From Bacteroidota bacterium (GTDB lineage Bacteria; Bacteroidota; Ignavibacteria; Kapaibacteriales; UBA2268), in contig SCSM01000024.1 of the NCBI GenBank assembly GCA_004322215.1, positions 42,729 through 106,728 on the forward strand: DNA of 64,000 bases. The letters are read 5' to 3'. Under the pieces are notes generated by a model, which was not told the DNA's origin, did not search any database, and was given only the letters and a program-made list of their open reading frames with translations. The position numbers and the translations under genes are program-made. This document shows positions 55,198-63,941 of this stretch, in pieces (positions within the stretch are counted from its first letter, which is position 1; each line of letters starts with the position of its first letter).

Positions 55198-57389
55198 TTT
55201 AATTTTATGAACTTCTCTACTGTATGTTGTGCCCCAGTCATTAGCTTTATGAAATAAACACCGTCCAGCAATGAGTTAACGTTTGATTCAATAATTTTAT
55301 TACCTTCATCCTGAAACTCATTAACAATAGTTTTAACTTCATTCCCGAATATATTGAAAACAGAAATTTTTATGAATGAAAAATAAGGGACATTATAATC
55401 AATTTTTATTGATGAAGAAATGGGGTTGGGAGAGATATTAAATACTATGTTACTTGATACCGATTTATCCTCAACTAAAGTAAATTTCGGCTCCCAAATT
55501 ATGATGCAACCCCCAAAATCACTACTTACAAGCTTTTTACTATCAGGAGACCAACTAAGTGAAGTAATACCATTTTGATAACCATGAATTATCTTTACAA
55601 TAGACCAATTTTGAGTTTCTAAAAGATATATATCCCCAGAATTTATTGCTAAGGCAAAAATTTTCCCATTTGGGCACCAAGATATTGAACTGATTTCATT
55701 ATAATGAAATCCTAATTTTATGACTTTATATTCTGTTCCTTCAACAGCATCCAAAATAATTATAGTATTATCTTTATATGCTGCAAGATATTTACTATCG
55801 TTGCTCCAAGTTATTTGATTGATACTATTATTTACATAAAAACTTGTAAATTCATTAAGTTTATTTAAATTATTTCCATCCCAAATTTTAATGTTTCCGT
55901 CAAAATCAAAACTTGCTAATTTTGAACCATCTGGACTCCAATCAACTATCTTAATTTTATTATCGTGAGCATTAATACCAATAAAATCATCGGGTTGAAC
56001 TGCTGTTCTGATGGTAATATAATATTTGTTCCGCTCTCCATAAATACCAAATTCCCCAGCATCAGCAATTATTATTCCATCTGGTTTCCAGTCCATAGAA
56101 TAAATTTGACTAACATAGCAATCATCCCTAAAAAATAATTTATTAAGAAGCGTATCAAGAATATATATCATACCATAACCACTGCCATTTATCCAAGCGT
56201 CTCCACATGCAATCATAGAACCATTAGGGCTCCATGCAATATCATACATCAAATAAAAAGGTGAATTTTCACGAATTAATTCACCATTCTGCGCATTCCA
56301 AAGCTTTAATTCATCCCCACAAAATAATTCAACTGAATTTGATAAAATTTTTAGACCATCTGGGCTCCACTTTACTACTGATCTACAGTTGAGGTAATTA
56401 TTAAATCTATCAATAATTTTACTCGTTGAAATATCTTTTATCAAAATATTAACTCCGTTATAATAAGTTAATAGTTTACCTTCAATATTCCATATTGTAG
56501 CACAATCATAATAATCATTACATAATATTTTATTAAAAGACCAACTGTCAGTATTATAAATTTCAATATTTTTACTTGTATATGAAGCACAAGCGAGATA
56601 TTTACCATCAGGGCTGAAATTTATATAATTAATATCATTATGAAAAAATAAATCTTGTATCAAATTTCCATTTTCAGCATCCCATAAACTTATAATTGTA
56701 TCATTGTAACTTGTAATAATTACTTTATTGTCAGGGTTCCATGTTAACGAATTAATTAATTGGTTTTTAAATTCTTTAGATGTAATTCCATTCCTGTTTT
56801 CCATATCATATATTTCAATATACTCTTTAAATATTGGATCACTATTTATCCTTGTAAAAGCAATTTTTTTTCCATCAGGGCTCCAAATTCCAAATTCATA
56901 TCTTAGTTCTTTATTATAAAACTTTAAAATTTTTCCCTTATTTTTTACATCAATGACTACTATTGTATCTCTATACCAAGTAAGAATTTTTGTACCTTCA
57001 ATATTCAAATCAAATTGAGGTGGTATATGTATTGCATCAGTCTCAATATTATCTAACAATTCACCCGTATATATATTAATTATTTTAATATTGTTTTCAA
57101 TTGTTGATATTGCAATTCTATTATTATCAGAAAACCAAACAAATTTACTTGTATACCAAAATGAAGTATCAACTATATTATTTATAAGTTTATGATTCTC
57201 AATATCCCAAAATAATAATCCAGCAGAGCCAAATGTTGCCAGAATTTTTCCATTAGGGCTGTATTTGAAATCATTTAATCGCCCATAGCTGAGGAACATT
57301 GACATATCTTCAGATATATATGGCTGGGCATTAATTTGCTGATTAGATATTATGCAGATAATGAACAGAAATGAAAGAGTAAATTTCAT
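55194..57389 (-). CDS. Secreted WD40-repeat protein with T9SS sorting domain
   Basis: A 731-residue exported protein from ATG 57389 (MKFTLSFLFIICIISNQQINAQ signal); the track's 57413 start adds eight residues. The body consists of many WD40-like repeats with the same WSPDGK / WNPDNK / WSNDSK phrase followed by an LxxxDxxGxIxIW-type strand (SLWDAENG, IKIWDGNN, IIIWEPKF). The last ~85 residues (FNISPNPISSSIKIDYN to VEKFIKLK) are a T9SS type A sorting domain, so the propellers are surface-delivered. Substrate unknown. Its stop overlaps the aat start (ATGA), an odd coupling of a secreted protein to an N-degron enzyme. Confidence 0.82.
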   Translation of the reverse strand: MKFTLSFLFIICIISNQQINAQPYISEDMSMFLSYGRLNDFKYSPNGKILATFGSAGLLFWDIENHKLINNIVDTSFWYTSKFVWFSDNNRIAISTIENNIKIINIYTGELLDNIETDAIHIPPQFDLNIEGTKILTWYRDTIVVIDVKNKGKILKFYNKELRYEFGIWSPDGKKIAFTRINSDPIFKEYIEIYDMENRNGITSKEFKNQLINSLTWNPDNKVIITSYNDTIISLWDAENGNLIQDLFFHNDINYINFSPDGKYLACASYTSKNIEIYNTDSWSFNKILCNDYYDCATIWNIEGKLLTYYNGVNILIKDISTSKIIDRFNNYLNCRSVVKWSPDGLKILSNSVELFCGDELKLWNAQNGELIRENSPFYLMYDIAWSPNGSMIACGDAWINGSGYGMIYILDTLLNKLFFRDDCYVSQIYSMDWKPDGIIIADAGEFGIYGERNKYYITIRTAVQPDDFIGINAHDNKIKIVDWSPDGSKLASFDFDGNIKIWDGNNLNKLNEFTSFYVNNSINQITWSNDSKYLAAYKDNTIIILDAVEGTEYKVIKLGFHYNEISSISWCPNGKIFALAINSGDIYLLETQNWSIVKIIHGYQNGITSLSWSPDSKKLVSSDFGGCIIIWEPKFTLVEDKSVSSNIVFNISPNPISSSIKIDYNVPYFSFIKISVFNIFGNEVKTIVNEFQDEGNKIIESNVNSLLDGVYFIKLMTGAQHTVEKFIKLK

Positions 57390-57608
57390 CAGAAGAATTG
57401 TTGCTGATTTCATAACAGCACCTACTAATTATTAACTAGCAAAAATGATTTTATTTTTTGTTACCTACTTATAATATAAATGACACATCAAACCCAAAAA
57501 AGTCTCAAAAAAAAATTAAAAATTAATAAATCAAAATTCCAATTATATCTCCACCATTCAAAATTAAAAGTCAACGTTATTTAGGACAGCACAATTAGTA
57601 ATTAGTAA

Positions 57609-59357
57609 TTACTTCCTCGGTGTATCCGGCACTAATTCAAACTTCTGCCAGTCCCCGATTTGGTCGGCATCCGCTTTCAATCCGAATCCACCACCGCCTA
57701 CTGCCGTAAGGTATTTGCCATTGTTTGCTTTGAGTGCAAATTTGTTGTTCTCCAATTCGATATATTCAAATATCTCGTTACTGCCAACTCCCCTTCCGCT
57801 TGCGTTTGCCACACCCTTGTCAATTGAAAGGAAACTCCCGTTATTGCTTTTAAGAGCTATTTTGTTTTTATTCACTTTTACAAATTCAAAGTTTTCGTTC
57901 TTTTCCTGTTTTTGTCCATTCACAACTATTTTATCTCCGCCACCATTTACTGCACTTATAAAGTAACCGTTGAATGATTTAAGCCATGCACGCCTCAGTT
58001 TCAGCATCTCGAACACTTCCCATTCCAGGATTTTATCGCGGTTAGCAGATACTTCATGTTCACCGCCTCGAATCGCAGTTATATACTTGCCGTTTCCACC
58101 CTTCAATGCAATCTTGTTTTCATCCAAATCTACAACTTCAAAAATTTCCGTTTGTCCTATTGAATCTTTATTCGCCTTAATAGATTCTATATTATCGGCA
58201 ACACTAATATACTTCCCTTTTAATGTTTTTAGTGCAATCTTATGGTCACCGGTTGGAATCACATAGAAAATTTCCAATCCACCGACACTCTCCCTGTCAG
58301 CAAGTATTTTCCCGCCGATTTTATCATCTGCACAAAGGAAATAACCTCCCGATGTACGGAGTGCAACTTTGGCAAATATTGATTGCATGTCCTGGTATTC
58401 ATCCTGCCAGGGCAGTTCGGATTTTTTCGGCAAATCCAGAACCGGGTTTCTGCTGTCGGCAACTCCCCTCGAAGCAATGTCCTGGGTTTGATTTTGTGTA
58501 ATATTTGTTTTAGTGTTTGATGATAGAAAAACAAAATCACCTTTGTCTAAATGCGGATTTCTGATTTTCCCATATTGTGGATGTTGATTATTCCTCGAAT
58601 AATTAATTACTTTCTCGGTTAAAAATTCACCCAGTTCAGTTCCGGTAATGAAACCGTCTTTATTTATATCTGCCTCTCCGTCGAGACCCGAAACAAGTTG
58701 TTGGCGGAACACACTTTCATCGGGAACAGTTTCTTCCGCACTGCCCGATGAAATAAACTGCCTGACCGGCTTTCCTGTTTTGTATGATATATTCTCCGGT
58801 ATAGCCCTTGTTATTGCAAAGATAGAACCCGAAAAACATGCATCGAACAAAAACAATGCATGCTTTGCCTGAATCTGCTTTGCATAGACTTCAATTTGCT
58901 GCATCGTCATTGCATACGACAGGAATGATGCCTTATCTACGTTCGGATTTGCTGCATCAATAGGAACTATATATCCCATCTCTTCGCCATAAGATGTTTT
59001 GATTGTATGCCCATGTCCGGCGAAGTAAAATATGAGACGGTTCTCCGGGTCCATACCGTATTTATTTATAAAATCTCTGTATGTTGCATCAATCTGCTTG
59101 TGGTCTGCATCAATGACTGTGAAAACTATAAATCCCTGTTTTTCGAGTGCCTGCCTGACCGCATCAATATCCTTCTGAACTCCTCTCAGTGCGGGCCAGC
59201 CGTTATTATAATGAACTTCACCGACTATCAAAGCATAGCTTTTGTTGTATAGCTGTACGTTTTGTCCCTGTTCATTCGGCAACAAAATTTGTGAAAATGT
59301 TATCGAATAAAACATTAGCAATGTTATTGCTATCGAAAAGATGTATTTCAGTTTCAT
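57609..59357 (-). CDS. Exported caspase-like (C14) protease with EF-hand loop and fascin-like repeats
   Basis: A 582-residue protein with an N-terminal signal (KYIFSIAITLLMFYSITFS). Residues ~38-280 are a caspase/metacaspase p20-like domain: catalytic His115 in YFAGHGH and Cys174 in FDACFSGS. A perfect EF-hand calcium loop follows at 230-241 (DINKDGFITGTE; Asp, Asn, Asp, Gly, Ile, Thr, Glu in the right places). From ~305 to the end there are repeated beta-trefoil fascin-like units (NGKYITAIRGG, NGYFISAVNGGG, NGKYLTAVGGGG with F/E-x-F-E/V spacing). Known family: orthocaspases, often Ca2+-dependent, and fascin-type domains that bind glycans or actin. Inference: a calcium-regulated, envelope- or surface-located protease. 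It has its own start region. Confidence 0.82.
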   Translation of the reverse strand: MKLKYIFSIAITLLMFYSITFSQILLPNEQGQNVQLYNKSYALIVGEVHYNNGWPALRGVQKDIDAVRQALEKQGFIVFTVIDADHKQIDATYRDFINKYGMDPENRLIFYFAGHGHTIKTSYGEEMGYIVPIDAANPNVDKASFLSYAMTMQQIEVYAKQIQAKHALFLFDACFSGSIFAITRAIPENISYKTGKPVRQFISSGSAEETVPDESVFRQQLVSGLDGEADINKDGFITGTELGEFLTEKVINYSRNNQHPQYGKIRNPHLDKGDFVFLSSNTKTNITQNQTQDIASRGVADSRNPVLDLPKKSELPWQDEYQDMQSIFAKVALRTSGGYFLCADDKIGGKILADRESVGGLEIFYVIPTGDHKIALKTLKGKYISVADNIESIKANKDSIGQTEIFEVVDLDENKIALKGGNGKYITAIRGGEHEVSANRDKILEWEVFEMLKLRRAWLKSFNGYFISAVNGGGDKIVVNGQKQEKNENFEFVKVNKNKIALKSNNGSFLSIDKGVANASGRGVGSNEIFEYIELENNKFALKANNGKYLTAVGGGGFGLKADADQIGDWQKFELVPDTPRK

Positions 59358-59472
59358 AACATAGCCCCCTAAAAATCGTTAATGCAACAATCAGGAATAA
59401 TAAAAACCATATTAAATTATAATGAAATACGAAAGTTTCCAAATAAAATTTTGTATGTTCAAATAAAAAAAA

Positions 59473-59499
59473 TCCCATCCTGCTCTCAGCAAAATGGGA
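59473..59499 (-). terminator. Rho-independent terminator of glnA
   Basis: On the minus strand the hairpin TCCCAT-tt-TGCT-gag-AGCA-gg-ATGGGA is followed at once by TTTTTTTT. The arms lie at 59494-59499 and 59473-59478 with an inner TGCT/AGCA stem. It is about 170 bases after the glnA stop and would also shield the caspase-like gene from read-through. Confidence 0.85.
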
Positions 59500-59667
59500 A
59501 TAAATAAATTTTGAATTTTTCAATTTTCAATAAATATCAAATATTTAATTTCAAATGAATAAATGAATTTTGTTTATTATTGAAATTTTAAGTTCTACTT
59601 TTTAATTATTTCATTTCAAATTCATTTTAAATTTTAAATTTTAAATTGAAAATTATTTTAAAAAATG
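59500..59667. other. AT-rich 3' region between glnA and its terminator
   Basis: About 170 bases of simple A/T-rich sequence with repeated AAATTTTAAATT-type words and no ORF. The rest of the 59358-59667 gap (towards the caspase gene) holds only the terminator and the caspase upstream region. Confidence 0.5.
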
Positions 59668-61029
59668 CTAAGATTCCAAATATCTCTCGACCTCCCAGTC
59701 TGTAACACGAATGCGAAAATCATCCCATTCCTCAGTCTTAGCCCTGACATATTTCTTCATCATATCCTTGCCGAGAACATTCATCATCAATTCACTCTTC
59801 TGCAACGCTCGAGTCGCATGCCAGAGTGAATAAGGGAGAACTTCTATATTGTGCTTTTCGAGTTCAGCCATGTCAAATTCAAACACGTCCTCTTCGACAG
59901 GACCCGGAGGCGTCATCTTGTTTTTAATTCCGTCCAATCCGGCTTTCAGCAGAACCGCAAAAGCTAAATAAGGATTCGTACTCGGGTCGGGACATCTGAT
60001 TTCCAACCTCGTTGCCTTATCCTTGCCCGGACTGTACCTCGGCACCCTCACAAGGGCTGAACGGTTTATCTGTGCCCAGCAGATATATGTTGATGCTTCA
60101 TACCCCGGCACAAGGCGCTTATATGAATTTACAAGAGGATTCAATATCGCACACATGCTCTTCACATGATGCATCTGTCCCGCAAGATACTGGTATGCGA
60201 TTTTTGATAGTTTGTACTTGTCCTTTGCATCGAAGAATAAATTAGTCTTGCCATCGAGTGAGAATAAACTCTGGTGAACATGCATCCCGTTCCCATTCAC
60301 ACCCGTTATCGGCTTCGGCATAAATGTTGCAATTAATCCATGCTTTTGTGCGACCGTTTTGATTAGCGATTTCATTGTCATTACCCGGTCGGCTGTGGTA
60401 AGTGCATTACCGTATTTGAAGTCAATCTCATGCTGTCCTGGAGCTACTTCGTGGTGGCTTGCCTCGACCTCAATCCCCATCATCTGAAGTGCAGTCATCA
60501 TATCGCGGCGTACATCGAATCCCAAATCGAGTACCAAATCGAAATACTTGCCCCTGTCGTGCGGCTCAATCTTTTTATCTGTGGAAGTCTTAATCGTCCC
60601 ATTCTCCATCTTGAACAGGAAGAATTCAAGTTCGGGTCCAGTGTTGAAATCATATCCCATTTTTTCAGCTTCCTTCAGCGTTTTCCTCAGAATATATCGC
60701 GGGTCACACTCGTATGGCTTCCCATCGGGTGTATATACGTCACAAATCACTCGTGCTATATTTGTGCCGTTGTGATTCAGCCATGGAACGACTGAATACG
60801 TGTCCAAATCTGGTTGCAAAAGCATGTCGCTTTCATATATTCTCGTGAATCCCTCTATTGACGAACCGTCGAACCATAATCCGTCAACCATCGCATCTTT
60901 GAATTTGCCCGTCGGAATTGTAACACTCTTCGCCATTCCCATTATATCGGAAAATTGAAGATTTACAAAACCGACATTATCTTTTTTAAGTTTTTCTGTT
61001 GTTTCTTTTACTTTGTCGCTCTTTGCCAT
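59668..61029 (-). CDS. glnA: Glutamine synthetase type I (non-adenylylated form)
   Basis: The dodecameric cytosolic enzyme condensing glutamate and ammonia to glutamine. ATG 61029 follows AGGGGAGC and is preferred over the track's 61089; the product is 453 residues. Motifs: FSDIMGMAKSVTIP, WFDGSSIEGF, the metal-binding GPELEFFLF, SHHEVAPGQHEIDF, NGNGMHVHQSLF, and the glutamate/ATP-site RVPRYSPGKDKATRLEIRCPDPSTNPYLA. At the position of the adenylylated tyrosine in the GSI-beta motif NLYDLP the sequence reads EEDVFEF, so covalent adenylylation control is not expected. The mRNA leader contains a hairpin. It lies between nuoB and the caspase gene. Confidence 0.95.
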   Translation of the reverse strand: MAKSDKVKETTEKLKKDNVGFVNLQFSDIMGMAKSVTIPTGKFKDAMVDGLWFDGSSIEGFTRIYESDMLLQPDLDTYSVVPWLNHNGTNIARVICDVYTPDGKPYECDPRYILRKTLKEAEKMGYDFNTGPELEFFLFKMENGTIKTSTDKKIEPHDRGKYFDLVLDLGFDVRRDMMTALQMMGIEVEASHHEVAPGQHEIDFKYGNALTTADRVMTMKSLIKTVAQKHGLIATFMPKPITGVNGNGMHVHQSLFSLDGKTNLFFDAKDKYKLSKIAYQYLAGQMHHVKSMCAILNPLVNSYKRLVPGYEASTYICWAQINRSALVRVPRYSPGKDKATRLEIRCPDPSTNPYLAFAVLLKAGLDGIKNKMTPPGPVEEDVFEFDMAELEKHNIEVLPYSLWHATRALQKSELMMNVLGKDMMKKYVRAKTEEWDDFRIRVTDWEVERYLES

Positions 61030-61083
61030 GTAGCTCCCCTTTATTAACAAGAAAATGGTAAATTGTCTGTACGATTCTGTAAG

Positions 61084-61103
61084 CACCATTTTTCTGAATG
61101 GTG
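61084..61103 (-). promoter_or_regulatory. Hairpin in the glnA leader
   Basis: CACCATT / AATGGTG (61084-61090 with 61097-61103) forms a 7-bp stem with a six-base loop, about 55-75 bases before the glnA start. It could be an attenuator or mRNA-stability element; it does not resemble the known glutamine riboswitch or glnA motifs I recall. Confidence 0.35.
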
Positions 61104-61215
61104 GTAGGATTTTATTTTTATTAATATCAAATTATAAATCAAATATAATTTTGATGCTTAAAAATTCATCTATTCAAAATTTATTGAAAATTAAAAATTT
61201 CAAATTGAAAATTCT

Positions 61216-61773
61216 TCAAATAACTATCTTATCGAGCGATGATTCAAACGGCACCCCTTTTGGTACGGGCGAAACATCCTTCCCGAGATTCAATATTTTG
61301 GGTTTGTAATTCTTATCTTTGATTTTCTCCTGCAAAAGCATCAAACCCCTCAAAATGCCTTCAGGTCTCGGCGGACAACCAGCAACATACACATCCACAG
61401 GCAGGAACTGGTCTATTCCCTGTACAACCGAATAGCTCCGGAACATTCCCCCTGTCGATGCACAAACGCCCATCGACATCACCCACTTCGGGTCAGGCAT
61501 CTGGTCATATATTTTTCTTACAACCCAAGCCATCTTGTATGTTACGGTTCCCGCAACCAAAAGAAAATCAGACTGCCTCGGTGTCATTCTGAACACTTCC
61601 GAACCGAACCTCGATATATCGAATCGCGAACAGGCGGCACCCATCATCTCTATGCCGCAGCAAGATATCCCAAGCGGCATGGGCCACATCGAATTCTTCT
61701 GTGCCCACTTCACTACCGATTCAACTGTCGTGGTAACGAAGCCCTGTCCGTCGAACATTTTCTCTAATCCCAT
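61216..61773 (-). CDS. nuoB: NADH-quinone oxidoreductase subunit B
   Basis: The Complex I subunit bearing cluster N2, the last iron-sulfur centre before quinone. Ligand motifs [29 protein letters not shown] and [11 protein letters not shown] are all present. The 185-residue length is normal. It overlaps the end of nuoA by 10 bases (ATG 61773 within the nuoA frame), the usual coupled order A-B. The normal next gene, nuoC/D, is absent; glnA follows instead, so the Complex I locus is split. Confidence 0.95.
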   Translation of the reverse strand: MGLEKMFDGQGFVTTTVESVVKWAQKNSMWPMPLGISCCGIEMMGAACSRFDISRFGSEVFRMTPRQSDFLLVAGTVTYKMAWVVRKIYDQMPDPKWVMSMGVCASTGGMFRSYSVVQGIDQFLPVDVYVAGCPPRPEGILRGLMLLQEKIKDKNYKPKILNLGKDVSPVPKGVPFESSLDKIVI

Positions 61774-62120
61774 CTCAACGCTCCCTTCCTAATCACATAT
61801 ATGTATCCAGCCAGTAGCAGCACAATGAATAATATCATTGCAACAAAAGCAGTAGAGCCAAGCTCCTTGAATTGCACTGCCCAGGGATACATAAACACAA
61901 TCTCAATATCAAACAAAATAAAGAGTACCGCCACCATGTAAAACTTAACGGAAAATCTCTCTCTCGCTGTTCTGACAGGAGGCATACCGCTTTCGTAAGT
62001 ACTCGCCTTTTCCTTAGTCCTGCGTCTTGCACCGAGGGCTTCCGCAGCCAAAAGAAATACTACTCCTATGCCAAAGCCGAACACTACCATAAAAATCAGC
62101 GGTATGTAATCTGTCAACAT
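61764..62120 (-). CDS. nuoA: NADH-quinone oxidoreductase subunit A
   Basis: A small membrane-arm subunit of Complex I with three transmembrane helices: [51 protein letters not shown] and [26 protein letters not shown]. The conserved YESGMPP and the [12 protein letters not shown] segment identify it. The 118-residue length is normal. Promoter likely within the 333-base gap upstream, which it shares divergently with the R-M gene. Confidence 0.95.
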   Translation of the reverse strand: MLTDYIPLIFMVVFGFGIGVVFLLAAEALGARRRTKEKASTYESGMPPVRTARERFSVKFYMVAVLFILFDIEIVFMYPWAVQFKELGSTAFVAMILFIVLLLAGYIYVIRKGALRWD

Positions 62121-62453
62121 CTATTAACCTTATTGAGAATTTCAAACTTTTAAAGCTCAAAATTATTCACTTTTCTATTCAAAACCAATTTATACACTAT
62201 TAAAACGCTAAAATGTGGAAAAAATTTGCTTAATTTCTGAATTATGATGCATGTCATTCCGAGCAAAGCGAAGAATCTTCTTAAATCATAAATCGTTAAT
62301 CTTTATTCTTAAATCCTAATCACCCTTCCTTGAGGAAGAACAGGTTGTAGTGCAACGGAAATCCCGATTCATCGGGAGTAGGTGTATAAATCAATCACAT
62401 TTTTTCTTATATTTGCTTTCGCTTAACCTTATTATTAATTCTGAAAGTGTAAT
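62121..62453. other. Divergent intergenic region with a dispersed-type repeat and hairpin
   Basis: No ORF. It holds ATGTCATTCCGAGCAAAGCGAAGAATCTTC (62251-62280 in total; quoted in full only as a location), whose core CATTCCGAGCAAAGCGAAG resembles a repeat commonly scattered between genes in Bacteroidetes and Ignavibacteria, and a hairpin TCCCGAT-tc-ATCGGGA (62362-62377). Promoters for nuoA (minus) and the R-M gene (plus) are presumably here, but none stands out. Confidence 0.5.
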
Positions 62454-63941
62454 ATGTCTGCTCCGCAGAAAATTATTCAGTTAGTCGAAAGATTTGAGAA
62501 TAACATCAAAAGTTACAGGCATTCCGCATATAATGAAACTCAGGCACGCCGTGAATACATTGACCCTTTTTTCAAATCACTCGGATGGGATATTGACAAC
62601 GAGCAGGGTTTGGCTGAAGCATACAAAGATGTCATTCACGAAGATGCTCTGAAAATCGAGACAGCGACAAAATCACCTGATTATTCTTTCCGTATCGGAG
62701 GCACACGTAAATTTTTCGTGGAAGCAAAAAAGCCCTCGGTTGATATTGAAACCAATGTTCAGCCTGCTTACCAGCTTCGCCGTTATGCCTGGTCTGCCAA
62801 GCTTCCGCTCAGCATTCTCACTGACTTCGAAGAATTTGCAGTTTATGATTGCCGGCTAAAACCCAATGTTGATGACAAGCCCTCGACGAGCAGAATAATG
62901 CTCCTCAAATTCAACGATTATGTTGAAAAATGGGATAGCATCTATGATATTTTTTCTAAAGATGCGATACTAAAAGGTAACTTCGATAAATTTGCCGAAA
63001 CAAGCAAAGGCAAGCGTGGCACTTCCGAAGTTGACGATGAATTTCTGAAAGAAATCGAGGGCTGGCGTGAAATCCTTGCAAAAAACATTGCAATCCGAAA
63101 TTCAAATCTTTCAAACCGTGAGCTTAATACAGTCGTTCAAAATACAATTGACCGTTTAATCTTCCTGCGTATATGCGAGGACAGGGCTATCGAGGAATAC
63201 GGGCAGTTGCAGACCATGCTCAACGGTACAAATGTTTACCGCAGGATTGTTAAAATTTATTACAAGGCAGACCAAAAATACAACTCCGGCTTGTTCCATT
63301 TCTTTGATGAAAAAAGCAGGGAAGCACCCGACACAATCTCAACGAAAATTGAAATTGACGACAAGCCTCTTAAGGATATAATCAAGCGTCTTTACTATCC
63401 CGAAAGTCCCTATGAGTTCTCTGTTATTCCGGTTGAAATTCTCGGCAACGTTTACGAAAGGTTTCTCGGTAAAGTAATCCGTCTGACTGCCGGACATCAG
63501 GCTAAAATCGAAGAAAAACCCGAAGTCCGTAAGGCTGGTGGTGTCTATTACACTCCCAAATATATTGTTGATTACATTGTCGAAAACACAGTAGGCAAAC
63601 TGCTCGAAAACAAAACCCCCGAACAGGTTTCAAAACTGAAAATCTGCGATCCTGCCTGTGGCTCCGGCTCTTTCCTTTTGGGTGCTTATCGCTGTCTCTT
63701 AGACTGGCATATCAGCAAGTATATGGAAAAGCCCGACAAATTCACAAAAGGAAAAAATCCTCCAATTTATCAGACAAAAGAAAATGAATACCGCCTCACC
63801 ATTCAGGAGAAAAAACGAATCCTTCTCAACAACATCTATGGTGTTGACATTGACTCTCAGGCTGTCGAAGTAACAAAGCTCTCTCCTGACTTCCGCACTG
63901 GGACACCCGAAAATTTATTACAAATTGAACATTTCCTTTAA
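62454..63941 (+). CDS. Type IIG-like restriction-modification protein, 3'-truncated
   Basis: The N-terminal ~475 residues match a combined endonuclease-methyltransferase of the Eco57I/type IIL class. The nuclease site is SPDYSFRIGGTRKFFVEAKK (PD...ExK, about residues 78-97). A helical spacer follows, then the DNA adenine methyltransferase domain: the region RKAGGVYYTPKYIVDYI and motif I DPACGSGSFLLGAY. The last residues, after NNIYGVDIDSQAVEVTKLS, read PDFRTGTPENLLQIEHFL then a stop, whereas the family continues LLLKVLE and needs the NPPY motif and a recognition domain. So the gene is broken near 63885 by an insertion, a rearrangement or an assembly join. Full-length relatives are about 1000 residues. 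Confidence 0.82.
   Translation: MSAPQKIIQLVERFENNIKSYRHSAYNETQARREYIDPFFKSLGWDIDNEQGLAEAYKDVIHEDALKIETATKSPDYSFRIGGTRKFFVEAKKPSVDIETNVQPAYQLRRYAWSAKLPLSILTDFEEFAVYDCRLKPNVDDKPSTSRIMLLKFNDYVEKWDSIYDIFSKDAILKGNFDKFAETSKGKRGTSEVDDEFLKEIEGWREILAKNIAIRNSNLSNRELNTVVQNTIDRLIFLRICEDRAIEEYGQLQTMLNGTNVYRRIVKIYYKADQKYNSGLFHFFDEKSREAPDTISTKIEIDDKPLKDIIKRLYYPESPYEFSVIPVEILGNVYERFLGKVIRLTAGHQAKIEEKPEVRKAGGVYYTPKYIVDYIVENTVGKLLENKTPEQVSKLKICDPACGSGSFLLGAYRCLLDWHISKYMEKPDKFTKGKNPPIYQTKENEYRLTIQEKKRILLNNIYGVDIDSQAVEVTKLSPDFRTGTPENLLQIEHFL

Noticed and set aside
58223-58540. ORFs on both strands inside the caspase/fascin gene
   Set aside because: They are shadows of a conserved coding region and lack start signals and family features.
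59510-59667. Possible replication origin or attachment site in the AT-rich stretch after glnA
   Set aside because: No DnaA boxes, iterons or integrase nearby; it reads as simple A/T-rich 3' sequence ahead of a terminator.
60430-60795. 121-residue plus-strand ORF inside glnA
   Set aside because: It lies antisense to highly conserved GS active-site sequence; a real gene is very unlikely.
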